A DNA stretch of 64,000 nucleotides from Sinosporangium siamense (lineage in GTDB: Bacteria > Actinomycetota > Actinomycetes > Streptosporangiales > Streptosporangiaceae), in NCBI RefSeq assembly GCF_016863435.1, contig NZ_BOOW01000007.1:62001-126000 (forward strand), in the 5' to 3' direction. Below the pieces are notes generated by a model. It was given only the letters and a program-made list of their open reading frames with translations. It was not told the DNA's origin and did not search any database. Shown one piece after another: positions 10,538 to 18,139 of this stretch. The position numbers were made by a program, and so were the translations under genes. Positions within the stretch are counted from its first letter, which is position 1. The number at the start of each line of letters is the position of its first letter.

Positions 10538-11653
10538 ATGACACAGGTGGAGATCGGGCGCGGAAAGAGCGGACGGCGGGCCTACTCGCTCGACGAGATC
10601 GGCATCGTGCCCTCCCGGCGCACCCGCGACCCCGAAGAGGTGTCGATCGCCTGGCAGATCGACGCCTACCGGTTCGAGCTGCCCGTGGTGGTCAGCCCGA
10701 TGGACAGCGTGGTCTCGCCGAAGACCGCCATCGAGATCGGACGTTTCGGCGGCCTCGCCGTGCTCGATCTGGAAGGGCTCTGGACCCGCTACGACGACCC
10801 GGCGTCTCTCCTGTCCGAGGTGGCCGAGCTGCGGGGCGAGGCCGCGACACGCCGCCTCCAGGAGATCTACAACGCGCCGATCCAGGATGAGCTCATCGGC
10901 AGGCGCATCGCGGAGATCCGCGACGCGGGCGTCACGACCGCCGTGCGGCTCTCCCCGCAGCGCACCGTCCAGCACCACAAGGCCGTCATCGACGCCGGTG
11001 TCGACATCTTCGTCATCCGCGGCACCACCGTCTCCGCCGAGCACGTCTCCGGCCGGGCCGAGCCGCTCAACCTAAAGCAGTTCATCTACGAGCTCGACGT
11101 GCCCGTGATCGTCGGCGGCTGCGCCACCTACACCGCGGCCCTCCACCTCATGCGCACCGGCGCCGCCGGTGTGCTCGTCGGCTTCGGCGGCGGCTCCAGC
11201 CACACCACCCGCACCGTCCTCGGCGTCGCCGTGCCCATGGCCACCGCGATCGCCGACGTCGCCGCCGCCCGCCGCGACTATCTCGACGAGTCCGGCGGCC
11301 GCTACGTCCACGTCATCGCCGACGGCGGCATGACCCGCTCAGGCGACATCGCCAAGGCCATCGCCTGCGGCTCCGACGCCGTCATGGTCGGCTCCCCCCT
11401 CGCCCGCTCCTCCGAGGCCCCCGGCCGGGGCTTCCACTGGGGCTCTGAGGCCCACCACGGCGAACTCCCGCGCGGCGCTCGCGTGGAGGTCGGCACGATA
11501 GGGACCCTGAGCGAGATCCTGCACGGGCCGTCCAGCGTGGCCGACGGTTCGATGAACCTCATGGGCGCTCTCAAGCGCACCATGGCCACTGCGGGTTACT
11601 CCGACATCAAGGAGTTCCAGCGGGTCGAGGTCGTGGTGGAGCCTCACGGCTGA
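10538..11653 (+). CDS. guaB3: GuaB3-type IMP dehydrogenase family protein (no CBS domains)
   Basis: The 371-residue TIM-barrel protein belongs to the IMPDH/GMP reductase superfamily and lacks the CBS insert. The SPMDSVVSPKTAIEIGRFGG region and the phosphate loop [19 protein letters not shown] are conserved. At the site of the IMPDH catalytic loop it reads GGSSHTTR, so the Cys of GuaB is replaced by His. GuaB3 proteins are widespread in actinobacteria and cyanobacteria. Their reaction has been debated, with IMPDH activity reported for a cyanobacterial member. The ATG at 10538 is chosen for its GGAG ribosome site nine bases upstream; longer frames start inside guaB. A strong terminator follows. 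Confidence 0.9.
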   Translation: MTQVEIGRGKSGRRAYSLDEIGIVPSRRTRDPEEVSIAWQIDAYRFELPVVVSPMDSVVSPKTAIEIGRFGGLAVLDLEGLWTRYDDPASLLSEVAELRGEAATRRLQEIYNAPIQDELIGRRIAEIRDAGVTTAVRLSPQRTVQHHKAVIDAGVDIFVIRGTTVSAEHVSGRAEPLNLKQFIYELDVPVIVGGCATYTAALHLMRTGAAGVLVGFGGGSSHTTRTVLGVAVPMATAIADVAAARRDYLDESGGRYVHVIADGGMTRSGDIAKAIACGSDAVMVGSPLARSSEAPGRGFHWGSEAHHGELPRGARVEVGTIGTLSEILHGPSSVADGSMNLMGALKRTMATAGYSDIKEFQRVEVVVEPHG

Positions 11654-11666
11654 TCCAGCCTTCCTC

Positions 11667-11704
11667 GGACCCCCGGCGGATCCCGCCGGGGGTCCGTCGT
11701 TTTT
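11667..11704 (+). terminator. Rho-independent terminator after guaB3
   Basis: A perfect 13-bp stem (GGACCCCCGGCGG with CCGCCGGGGGTCC) and a three-base loop are followed within five bases by TTTTT. It is the clearest intrinsic terminator in the window. Confidence 0.95.
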
Positions 11705-11910
11705 CCGGGGGGTTGCAAGGCGGGCTCCTATTGGAATGGGGGGGAAATGCAATGCGCGGAGGTATGGCGGTGCGCGTTCGGTTGCGCCGCCGCCCCGGCC
11801 ACGTCCACAGGACCGTCGTCGACATCCGGCCCTGCCCAACCGGCCTCTTGAGGGGACAAGAATAGAAATGGGGTAATGACGCATACGAGAATGGTTAAGG
11901 GGGGCTCCGG
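11705..11910. other. Intergenic region after the guaB3 terminator
   Basis: No supported gene. A 33-codon frame starts with ATG at about 11764, too close to its GGAGGT to be convincing. The region leads into the small open frame at 11911. Confidence 0.4.
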
Positions 11911-12054
11911 GTGGCGGTGGAGTTGGCGACCGACCATAGGAACCCAGTGGTCAGGGGCGGTTTCAAACCGTCGGGAGGAGACGGGGCGTACGACGGCTCC
12001 TGCACGGTATACAAGCAGGACGGTGGACCGCTGCTTCTGGACATCATGATGTAA
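11911..12054 (+). CDS. Possible small protein of 47 residues
   Basis: This GTG-initiated frame has an AAGGGGGGC ribosome site six bases upstream and an in-frame stop just before it. The product begins VAVELATDHRNPVV and ends DGGPLLLDIMM. It has no signal peptide, membrane helix or motif that I recognise. It lies 40 bp before the WXG100-like gene and could be co-transcribed with it. Composition is less GC-biased at third positions than in clear genes. The call is tentative. Confidence 0.35.
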   Translation: MAVELATDHRNPVVRGGFKPSGGDGAYDGSCTVYKQDGGPLLLDIMM

Positions 12055-12093
12055 AGACGTCGTCGGCCTCTGTGGGGGAGGGGTGAGGTTGCG

Positions 12094-12394
12094 GTGGCGG
12101 AAATGTTGCCTAATCCGCTTTGTCGGGAATTGAGTGAGGCGCTGCGTTTGCTTGAGCCGTTGGGCGCGGAGGTGCAGCGGGATCTTGATGAGCCTGTGCG
12201 GATGTTTCGGGCCGGTGGGGTGTGGACCGGGCCGGCGGCGCGGCGGTTTGATGCGCAGCTCGCGCAGTATGGCACGCGGGTTCGGGTGTCGGCGGACAGG
12301 GTGATCGCGGAGTTGCGGGGGGGCGTCGGCGCGGGCGCCGGAGCAGGTGACGGTTGAGGAGGCCAAGGCGATCTCGGCCCGCTATGGGTTGTGA
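12094..12394 (+). pseudogene. WXG100-like (ESX-type) small protein, frame broken in a G tract
   Basis: The in-frame product from GTG 12094 is 87 residues ending at 12357. It is helical with a VWTGPAARRFDAQL turn that carries the W-x-G motif of WXG100 proteins, the small helical hairpins exported by type VII (ESX) systems. The last residues GVGAGAGAGDG are atypical. Seven Gs occur at 12317-12323; with six, the frame would continue through RAPEQVTVEEAKAISARYGL to the TGA at 12392-12394, a natural-looking C-terminus. So the gene is either frameshifted, subject to slippage, or mis-sequenced. A purine-rich GGGGAGGGGTGAGG lies upstream of the start. Confidence 0.6.
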
Positions 12395-12504
12395 GGGGAG
12401 GCACTCCGTGGGTTCTCGTCCTTGGTGGAAAGTTCTTCTTGTGTTCGCTGGCCATCGTGCTTCCGGGGTGTTTTTGGGGACGTGTTTTCGCAGGTCAGGA
12501 AAAT

Positions 12505-12521
12505 GTGAACGCTACATTCAC
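12505..12521. promoter_or_regulatory. Possible operator upstream of the NmrA-like gene
   Basis: GTGAA at 12505-12509 and TTCAC at 12517-12521 form a 5-bp inverted repeat with a seven-base spacer. It lies about 110 bp before the start of the NmrA-like gene in a locally AT-richer stretch. The binding protein is unknown. Confidence 0.3.
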
Positions 12522-12627
12522 GTTTGCTTTCTCCGATTGGCGTGGGCAAAAATGAGGCATTCACGAACACGCCCCCGATCCGGGGTCTGTTCGCCATGCC
12601 CGACAGTTGTCTGCGAGGGGGAAAACG

Positions 12628-13473
12628 ATGCCGATCCTGGTCGCCGGGGCCACGGGAACCGTGGGGGGCAGTCTTGTGCGGCAGTTGGTCGAGGCCGGGC
12701 ACGAGGTGCGGGCACTGACCAGAAATCCCGAGTCCGAGGCCGCAGCCGCTCTGCCCGCCGGGGTGGAGGTGGTCAAGGGGAGTTTTCTGGAGCCGCAGAG
12801 CCTCGTGCCCGCGTTGCGGGACGTCGAGCGCATGCATCTGGTCTCCATCGAAGGGTCCGCCGAGAACTGGGCGGAGATGCTGGAGCTCGCCAAGAAGGCG
12901 GGGGTGCGGCGGCTCACGCATCTCGGGCACAACGACGAGAGCAAGGACGACGACCATCCCCTGGAGGCGTGGCACCGTCAGGTGCACCGGGCCATCGAGG
13001 GGTCGGGGCTCGAATGGACGCACCTTTTTCCGGGCGAGTTCATGGCCAACACGTGGCAGTGGGCGGAGTCCATCAAGGGGAAGGGGGAGGTGCGTTCTCC
13101 GTTCGGGGACTGGAACTCCGCGCTGGTCCATGAGGCCGACATCGCCGCGGTCGCCATGGTGGCGCTGCTGGAGGACGGTCACGCGGGGAAGACCTATCAG
13201 CCGACCGGGCCCGAGCCAGTGCGGCGGCGTGATGCGGTGAGGATGATCGGGGAGGCGCTCGGCACCGAGATCCGGTTTGTCGAGCTGACGCCGGATCAGG
13301 CTCGCCGGGAGTGGGCCGACGTCTATCCGCCGGACATCATCGAGTGGTTCCTGGAGATGGGGACCGACTATGAGGGGGTGGGCTGGGTGTCACCCGACGT
13401 CGTGGAGGTGACGGGGCGCCCTGGGCGCACTTTCGCCCAGTGGACGAGGGAGCACGCCGGCGATTTCCGCTGA
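12628..13473 (+). CDS. NmrA/NAD(P)-binding Rossmann oxidoreductase
   Basis: The 281-residue atypical short-chain dehydrogenase starts with the dinucleotide motif ILVAGATGTVGG, followed by the LTRNPES loop typical of NmrA and quinone-oxidoreductase (QOR2) families that bind NADP(H). No signal peptide is present, so it is cytoplasmic. Family members reduce quinones or sense redox state; the substrate is unknown. The ATG at 12628 is chosen because GAGGGGG precedes it at good spacing and the dinucleotide motif begins there. It is a single gene, convergent with the NYN-FHA gene, with a 164-bp spacer that has no clear terminator. Confidence 0.85.
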   Translation: MPILVAGATGTVGGSLVRQLVEAGHEVRALTRNPESEAAAALPAGVEVVKGSFLEPQSLVPALRDVERMHLVSIEGSAENWAEMLELAKKAGVRRLTHLGHNDESKDDDHPLEAWHRQVHRAIEGSGLEWTHLFPGEFMANTWQWAESIKGKGEVRSPFGDWNSALVHEADIAAVAMVALLEDGHAGKTYQPTGPEPVRRRDAVRMIGEALGTEIRFVELTPDQARREWADVYPPDIIEWFLEMGTDYEGVGWVSPDVVEVTGRPGRTFAQWTREHAGDFR

Positions 13474-13637
13474 ATGGGCCGGCCTTCCGGTTTGCGCTGA
13501 GGCAGTCGCCCCAGTTCGTCCGCAGGTCAGGCCTGCGCTGGGTGTCGTGGGGCCTCTTTCACGGGCCACGGCTGCGGATCGGTGGTGGCCCTGAAGCCGA
13601 TAACCCGCACAGGCGCCAAGGCCAGGCGGTTTTCTGA

Positions 13638-14801
13638 CTACCGCTTTCCCCGGCGGGGCTGTTTCGAGGGAATGAAGCGCCGGTTCTCCACCATCGTGGC
13701 CTGCCGGAGCGCAGGGGGGACGGGGTCGTGGACGCCGACCTCGTCGTCGGCGAAGGCGAATTCGCGGCCGCTCATGCTCAGGGTGACGAGGTCGTGGAGG
13801 AGCACTTCCTCGCCGTGGCGCAGGGGGCGGGCTTGCCGTGGGCGGAGTTTGATGATGTCGCCCCCGCGGCCTGCCTTGCGCACGCGGGTGCCGTTGGTGC
13901 TGAGGTCGCGGACGACGACGGCCACGGCCTCGCGGGAGATCTCGACGTGGCTGCGGCTCACCTTGTAGATCGCGGGGGTGCCCTCCAGCCAGCGGGCCAG
14001 GGCGACGCCGTTGTTGAGGGGGGCGCGGCCAACGGTGGTGCTTTCGCCGACGGCGAGGGTGAAACGGGCGACGACGTCGCCGTCCACTTTGACTTTGAGC
14101 TGGGTGCGGGCGGGACGGGGGCCGAGGTCGATCAAGGGCAGTTCGTGGGCGGGGCACCGTACGACGCCCCGGCGGTGGGTGGGGATGGCGTGGCCGGGGC
14201 CGAACATCGGGCAGTCCTGCTCGGGGCATTTCCACAGGCGATTCAACAGGTCCCGGCGGGGGCCGGCGTCGCGCCGGTCGTAGAGGCCCGCTTGAAGCAG
14301 GAGTGCTTCCTCTTCTTTCCTGGCGATTTCCCGCTCGGCGAGAACCCGGATAATTCTTCGCCTTATGGAGATGGTGCCGCCGTCGACCGAGTAAGGGCTG
14401 TAGAAGGCGTCGCGATTGCCGGACAGCCAGGGATAGGTGCGGTGGTAGTCCCCGAAGTTGTCGTCGCTGATCACCGGCAGGGACGACACGTTTCGCAGTT
14501 CCAGGACGCGGTCGTCGGCGGTCCGCAGCACTTCGATGAGACCGTTTTCGAACCACGAGGTCAGCATGGCGCGCTCGTCCGCGGTGAGGTTTCCGTCGCG
14601 CAGCACGGACCTGTCGCACACCGCGTAGATCTTGACGGTCTCGTCGCGGGTGAACTGCTTCAGCCCGTTGACCAGGGCGACGAGCCGCGAGAGGTCCGCG
14701 CGCCGCATCGTGAGCAGACCGTCATTTCGCACCACGTTCGCCATGTCCACAATGAAGTCGGCGCTATTGACGTCGAGAGTTAAATGCCGATCAATGCTCA
14801 T
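13638..14801 (-). CDS. NYN/PIN-like nuclease domain, zinc ribbon and FHA domain protein
   Basis: This is a 387-residue cytoplasmic protein in three parts. Residues 14-135 look like a NYN/Zc3h12a-type PIN RNase, with candidate metal-binding acids in IVDMANV (D19), VCDRSV (D63) and VISDDNFGDY (D113/D114). Residues 190-220 hold a Cys-rich patch (C192, C197, C216 and H219), probably a zinc ribbon. Residues 235-350 are an FHA phosphothreonine-binding domain with TVGR, SRSHVEI and DLSTNGT. The combination suggests an RNase controlled by, or targeted through, Ser/Thr phosphorylation. The nuclease assignment rests on motifs read by eye. A Ser/Thr kinase is encoded 9 kb away. Confidence 0.7.
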   Translation of the reverse strand: MSIDRHLTLDVNSADFIVDMANVVRNDGLLTMRRADLSRLVALVNGLKQFTRDETVKIYAVCDRSVLRDGNLTADERAMLTSWFENGLIEVLRTADDRVLELRNVSSLPVISDDNFGDYHRTYPWLSGNRDAFYSPYSVDGGTISIRRRIIRVLAEREIARKEEEALLLQAGLYDRRDAGPRRDLLNRLWKCPEQDCPMFGPGHAIPTHRRGVVRCPAHELPLIDLGPRPARTQLKVKVDGDVVARFTLAVGESTTVGRAPLNNGVALARWLEGTPAIYKVSRSHVEISREAVAVVVRDLSTNGTRVRKAGRGGDIIKLRPRQARPLRHGEEVLLHDLVTLSMSGREFAFADDEVGVHDPVPPALRQATMVENRRFIPSKQPRRGKR

Positions 14802-14915
14802 GTATGAATATTAGTAGGCGGTCAGTATGTGGGCAAGGTCACCGTTTTAAGTGCTTTGACAAGTGGTAGCCAAAAATAACCACATTACCCCAACGCCTTA
14901 AATATCGCGATAAGG

Positions 14916-16055
14916 TCAGGCAATGGGTTCCTTAACCCATGTGCCCTGCTTCATCACTCCAGCCACGGTCAGGTCCTCGTTCAGCACCACCAGGTCGGCG
15001 TCCTTCCCCACGGCGATCGAGCCGATCCGCCCGTCCTGGCCCAGCACCCGCGCCGGGGTGAGCGAGGCGACCACGGCGGCCTCGGAGATGGACAACCCGA
15101 CCTCCTGGACCGTGCGGCGGAACGCGACGTCCATCGTCAGCGTGCTCCCGGCGATGGATCCGCCCTCGGTCAGCCTGGCGACGCCGTTCTTCACGTCGAC
15201 GCCCATGTCGCCCAAGACGTAGCGCCCGTCGCCCATGCCGGCCGCCGCGATGGCGTCCGTGATGAGGGCGGTACGGCTCGTGCCCGCGGCCGTGATCGCC
15301 AGCCTCATCATGGCCGGGTGCACATGGACCCCGTCGTTGATCAGCTCGACGGTGACACGCTCGTCCTGGAGGAGAGCGGCGATCGGACCCGGATCGCGGT
15401 GGTGCAAAGGGGCCATGGCGTTGTAGAGATGGGTGGCGACCCTGGCGCCGGCGTCGACTCCGGCGAGCGTCTGCTCCAGGGTGGCGTCGGTGTGGCCGAG
15501 GGCGGCGATGACGCCTTCGCCGGTGAGGAAGGCGATGGCGTTGAGCGCGCCGGGGAGTTCCGGGGCGATGGTGAGCATGCGCACGTGGCCGCGACCGGCT
15601 TTGACGAGATCGCCGAGCTCGGCGGGGTCGGGGCTGCGGAGCTGGGCGGGGTCGTGGGCGCCGCAGCGGGCGGCGGAGATGTACGGTCCCTCGTAATGGA
15701 TGCCGGCCAGCAACCCCTCCTCGCAGAGCTCGGCCAGAGCCGACGCCGCCGAGGTGAGCTCCCTGGCGGGCCCGGTCACGAGGCTGGCCACGAGGGTCGT
15801 GGTGCCGTGGGCGGTGTGATAACCGACGGCTTTCCGGGCCTGTTCGAGGTCGCCGGTGGGGAAGGAGCCGCCCGCCCCGCCGTGGTTGTGGATGTCGACG
15901 AAACCGGGCACGATATGCCGCCCGGCCAGGCGGTATCCGTTCCCTGGAGCCGTGCCATGCCCGATGTGGGTGATCCGACCGTCCTCGATCGTGAGCCAGC
16001 CCTCGTGCACACCGTCGGTGGTCACTATGCGGGCGTCGGCGAGTGTGATGCTCAT
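14916..16055 (-). CDS. nagA: N-acetylglucosamine-6-phosphate deacetylase
   Basis: The 379-residue amidohydrolase-family enzyme converts GlcNAc-6-P to GlcN-6-P and acetate in amino-sugar catabolism and wall recycling. It has the metal motif VDIHNHGG, the HYEGPY segment with a metal-ligand Glu, GHTDA, and the catalytic Asp in LITDAIAAAG. Length is typical. It is transcribed divergently from glpD across 114 bp. No DasR-type site was recognised in that region. A palindrome (ATGGGTTCCTTAACCCAT, 14923-14940) spans its last codons. Confidence 0.95.
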   Translation of the reverse strand: MSITLADARIVTTDGVHEGWLTIEDGRITHIGHGTAPGNGYRLAGRHIVPGFVDIHNHGGAGGSFPTGDLEQARKAVGYHTAHGTTTLVASLVTGPARELTSAASALAELCEEGLLAGIHYEGPYISAARCGAHDPAQLRSPDPAELGDLVKAGRGHVRMLTIAPELPGALNAIAFLTGEGVIAALGHTDATLEQTLAGVDAGARVATHLYNAMAPLHHRDPGPIAALLQDERVTVELINDGVHVHPAMMRLAITAAGTSRTALITDAIAAAGMGDGRYVLGDMGVDVKNGVARLTEGGSIAGSTLTMDVAFRRTVQEVGLSISEAAVVASLTPARVLGQDGRIGSIAVGKDADLVVLNEDLTVAGVMKQGTWVKEPIA

Positions 16056-16091
16056 AAGTAAAGGATCACAGATGGAAGTTGCACACCGAGA

Positions 16092-16114
16092 CCCGGTAAG
16101 GGGCTACTACCGGG
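16092..16114. promoter_or_regulatory. Inverted repeat in the nagA/glpD divergent region
   Basis: CCCGGTA and TACCGGG at 16092-16098 and 16108-16114 form a perfect 7-bp inverted repeat with a nine-base spacer. A further half-like CGGGTAG follows. It is a candidate operator for glpD and/or nagA. The regulator is unknown. Confidence 0.4.
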
Positions 16115-16169
16115 TAAGGGAAACGGGTAGGAAAGAGATGCAAGCGAAGCTGTACCCGGGGGGAAGCAC

Positions 16170-17888
16170 ATGACTGCCGGACTGGGCACCGCGGGGCTGG
16201 GCCCCGCCGATCGCGGCGACGCGCTGAGGTGGATGAGTTCGAACGAACTCGACGTCGTGGTGGTCGGGGGCGGGGTTGTCGGCGCCGGGGTCGCGTTGGA
16301 CGCGGCGACACGGGGGCTGAGCGTGGGGCTGGTCGAGGCGCGGGATTTCGCCTCGGGCACGTCGTCCCGCTCGTCCAAATTGATTCACGGTGGGGTTCGT
16401 TACCTGGAACAGTTGAACTTTGACCTGGTCAGGGAGGCGCTACAAGAGCGTGCGCTGCTCATGCAGCGGATCGCGCCCCATCTGGTGCGGCCGGTGCCGT
16501 TCCTCTTTCCACTCACCCATCTCGGCTGGGAGCGGCCCTATGTGGGGGCCGGGCTCGCTCTTTATGACTCCTTGGGATTTTCTTTTGGGTTCACCCGGGG
16601 GGTGCCGGTGCATCGGCACCTGTCCAGGACACGTGCGCTGAGGCTCGCGCCCGCGCTGCGCAGGAGCGCCTTCACCGGGGCCGTGCAGTACTGGGACGCC
16701 CAAGTGGACGACGCGCGCTATGTGATGACCATGCTACGCACCGCCGCGACCTACGGCGCGCGGATCGCCTCCCGCAACCGCGTGATGGGCTTCCTGCGGG
16801 AAGGGGAGCGGGTCACCGGTGTGCGGGCGCGGGACCTGGAGAGCGGCACCGAGATGGACATCCGCGCCCGTCAGGTGGTGAACGCCACAGGCGTGTGGAC
16901 CGACGACATCCAGGCGATGGTCGGCGGACGCGGGCAGATCCACGTGCGGGCCTCCAAAGGCATCCATCTGGTGGTGCCCCGCGACCGCATCCACTCGTTG
17001 ACCGGCATCATCCTCCGCACGGAGAAGTCGGTTTTGTTCGTCATCCCGTGGGGGCGGCACTGGATCGTCGGCACCACCGACACCGAGTGGACCCTCGACA
17101 AGGTCCACCCGGCCGCGTCCCGGGGCGACATCGACTATGTGCTCGACCACGTCAACGCCGTGTTGTCGGTCCCGCTGACCAGGGACGACGTCGAGGGTGT
17201 CTACGCGGGTCTGCGGCCGCTGCTCGCCGGGGAGTCCGACGAGACCTCCAAACTGTCGCGTGAGCACGTGGTCACCCACCCCGTGCCGGGCCTGGTGATG
17301 GTGGCCGGCGGGAAATACACGACCTATCGGGTGATGGCCCGTGACGCGGTGGACGCCGTGGCACACGGCCTCGACCAGCGTGTGCCGCCCTCGTGCACCG
17401 ACCGCATCCCGCTCGCCGGAGGCGAGGGCTACCAGGCGCTGTGGAACGCCCGGCATCGCCTGGCTCACTCCTCGGGGCTGCACGTGGCCCGGATCGAGCA
17501 CCTGCTCCGGAGATACGGCTCGCTGATCGACGAGGTGCTCCAGCTCATCGAGCAGGACCCCTCCCTCGGGCGTCCGCTCAGCGGCGCCGACGACTATCTC
17601 CGGGCCGAGATCGTCTACGCCGCCACACACGAGGGCGCACGTCACCTGAACGACGTGCTCACCCGGCGCACCCATATCTCCATCGAGACCTTCCACCGCG
17701 GTCTGGCCGTCGCCGCCGAGGCCGCCGAACTCATGGCCGGGCCGCTCGGCTGGGACGGTGAGCACATCAAACGCGAGGTGGAGTACTACACGAAGCGCAT
17801 CGAGGCCGAACGCCTGTCCCAGGAGCAGGACACCGACCAGGAGGCCGACGCCATCCGGCTGGGCGCACCGGAGATCGTCTCCTACTGA
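16170..17888 (+). CDS. glpD: Glycerol-3-phosphate dehydrogenase (FAD-dependent, GlpD)
   Basis: The 572-residue enzyme oxidises sn-glycerol-3-phosphate to dihydroxyacetone phosphate, passing electrons to quinone at the membrane. The FAD-binding fold starts with VVVVGGGVVGAGVALDAATR. It is followed by the family signature SSRSSKLIHGGVRYLE, then ATGVWTDD and the DAO C-terminal region with GGKYTTYR. The ATG is preceded by GGGGGAAG. No glpF or glpK is adjacent. It is convergent with the M36 protease gene, and a strong hairpin lies between them. Confidence 0.96.
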   Translation: MTAGLGTAGLGPADRGDALRWMSSNELDVVVVGGGVVGAGVALDAATRGLSVGLVEARDFASGTSSRSSKLIHGGVRYLEQLNFDLVREALQERALLMQRIAPHLVRPVPFLFPLTHLGWERPYVGAGLALYDSLGFSFGFTRGVPVHRHLSRTRALRLAPALRRSAFTGAVQYWDAQVDDARYVMTMLRTAATYGARIASRNRVMGFLREGERVTGVRARDLESGTEMDIRARQVVNATGVWTDDIQAMVGGRGQIHVRASKGIHLVVPRDRIHSLTGIILRTEKSVLFVIPWGRHWIVGTTDTEWTLDKVHPAASRGDIDYVLDHVNAVLSVPLTRDDVEGVYAGLRPLLAGESDETSKLSREHVVTHPVPGLVMVAGGKYTTYRVMARDAVDAVAHGLDQRVPPSCTDRIPLAGGEGYQALWNARHRLAHSSGLHVARIEHLLRRYGSLIDEVLQLIEQDPSLGRPLSGADDYLRAEIVYAATHEGARHLNDVLTRRTHISIETFHRGLAVAAEAAELMAGPLGWDGEHIKREVEYYTKRIEAERLSQEQDTDQEADAIRLGAPEIVSY

Positions 17889-17923
17889 CGGCCCGGGGGT
17901 GTACGGCGAAGCCCGGCAGGCGT

Positions 17924-17963
17924 TCTCCCCCGACGCAGCCCGCGGGCCTCGTCGGGGGAGAAC
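17924..17963. terminator. Bidirectional terminator hairpin between glpD and the protease gene
   Basis: Perfect 13-bp arms TTCTCCCCCGACG and CGTCGGGGGAGAA surround a 14-base loop that contains an inner palindrome GCCCGCGGGC. It serves the two convergent genes. The rest of 17889-18139 is GC-rich with nothing else recognised. Confidence 0.85.
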
Positions 17964-18139
17964 CCCGGGGAGGCCGGCACCGCGGGGCCGCCGTCCAGAC
18001 GGCCCGAGCGGCCCCGGGGCGTTCGCGGCGGCCTGTGCGGCCCGCTCCCGGCCGCGGAGAGAGCCCGCGGCCCGGAAGGCCGGGGCCCGCTCGATCGGCT
18101 GCGGGGAAGGCCACCGGGGCCCGGAAGGGCCCCGGTGGC

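Noticed and set aside
11911-12054. DUF397-type regulator partner
   Set aside because: Some Gly/Ser pattern resembles DUF397, but the conserved W-KSS and VRDS motifs are absent.
14923-14940. AT-rich perfect palindrome ATGGGTTCCTTAACCCAT as an operator
   Set aside because: It lies inside the last codons of nagA, far from its promoter; it could contribute to termination but there is no T run.
16056-16169. DasR-responsive element for nagA
   Set aside because: No match to the ACTGGTCTAGACCACT-type dre sequence was found in the divergent region.
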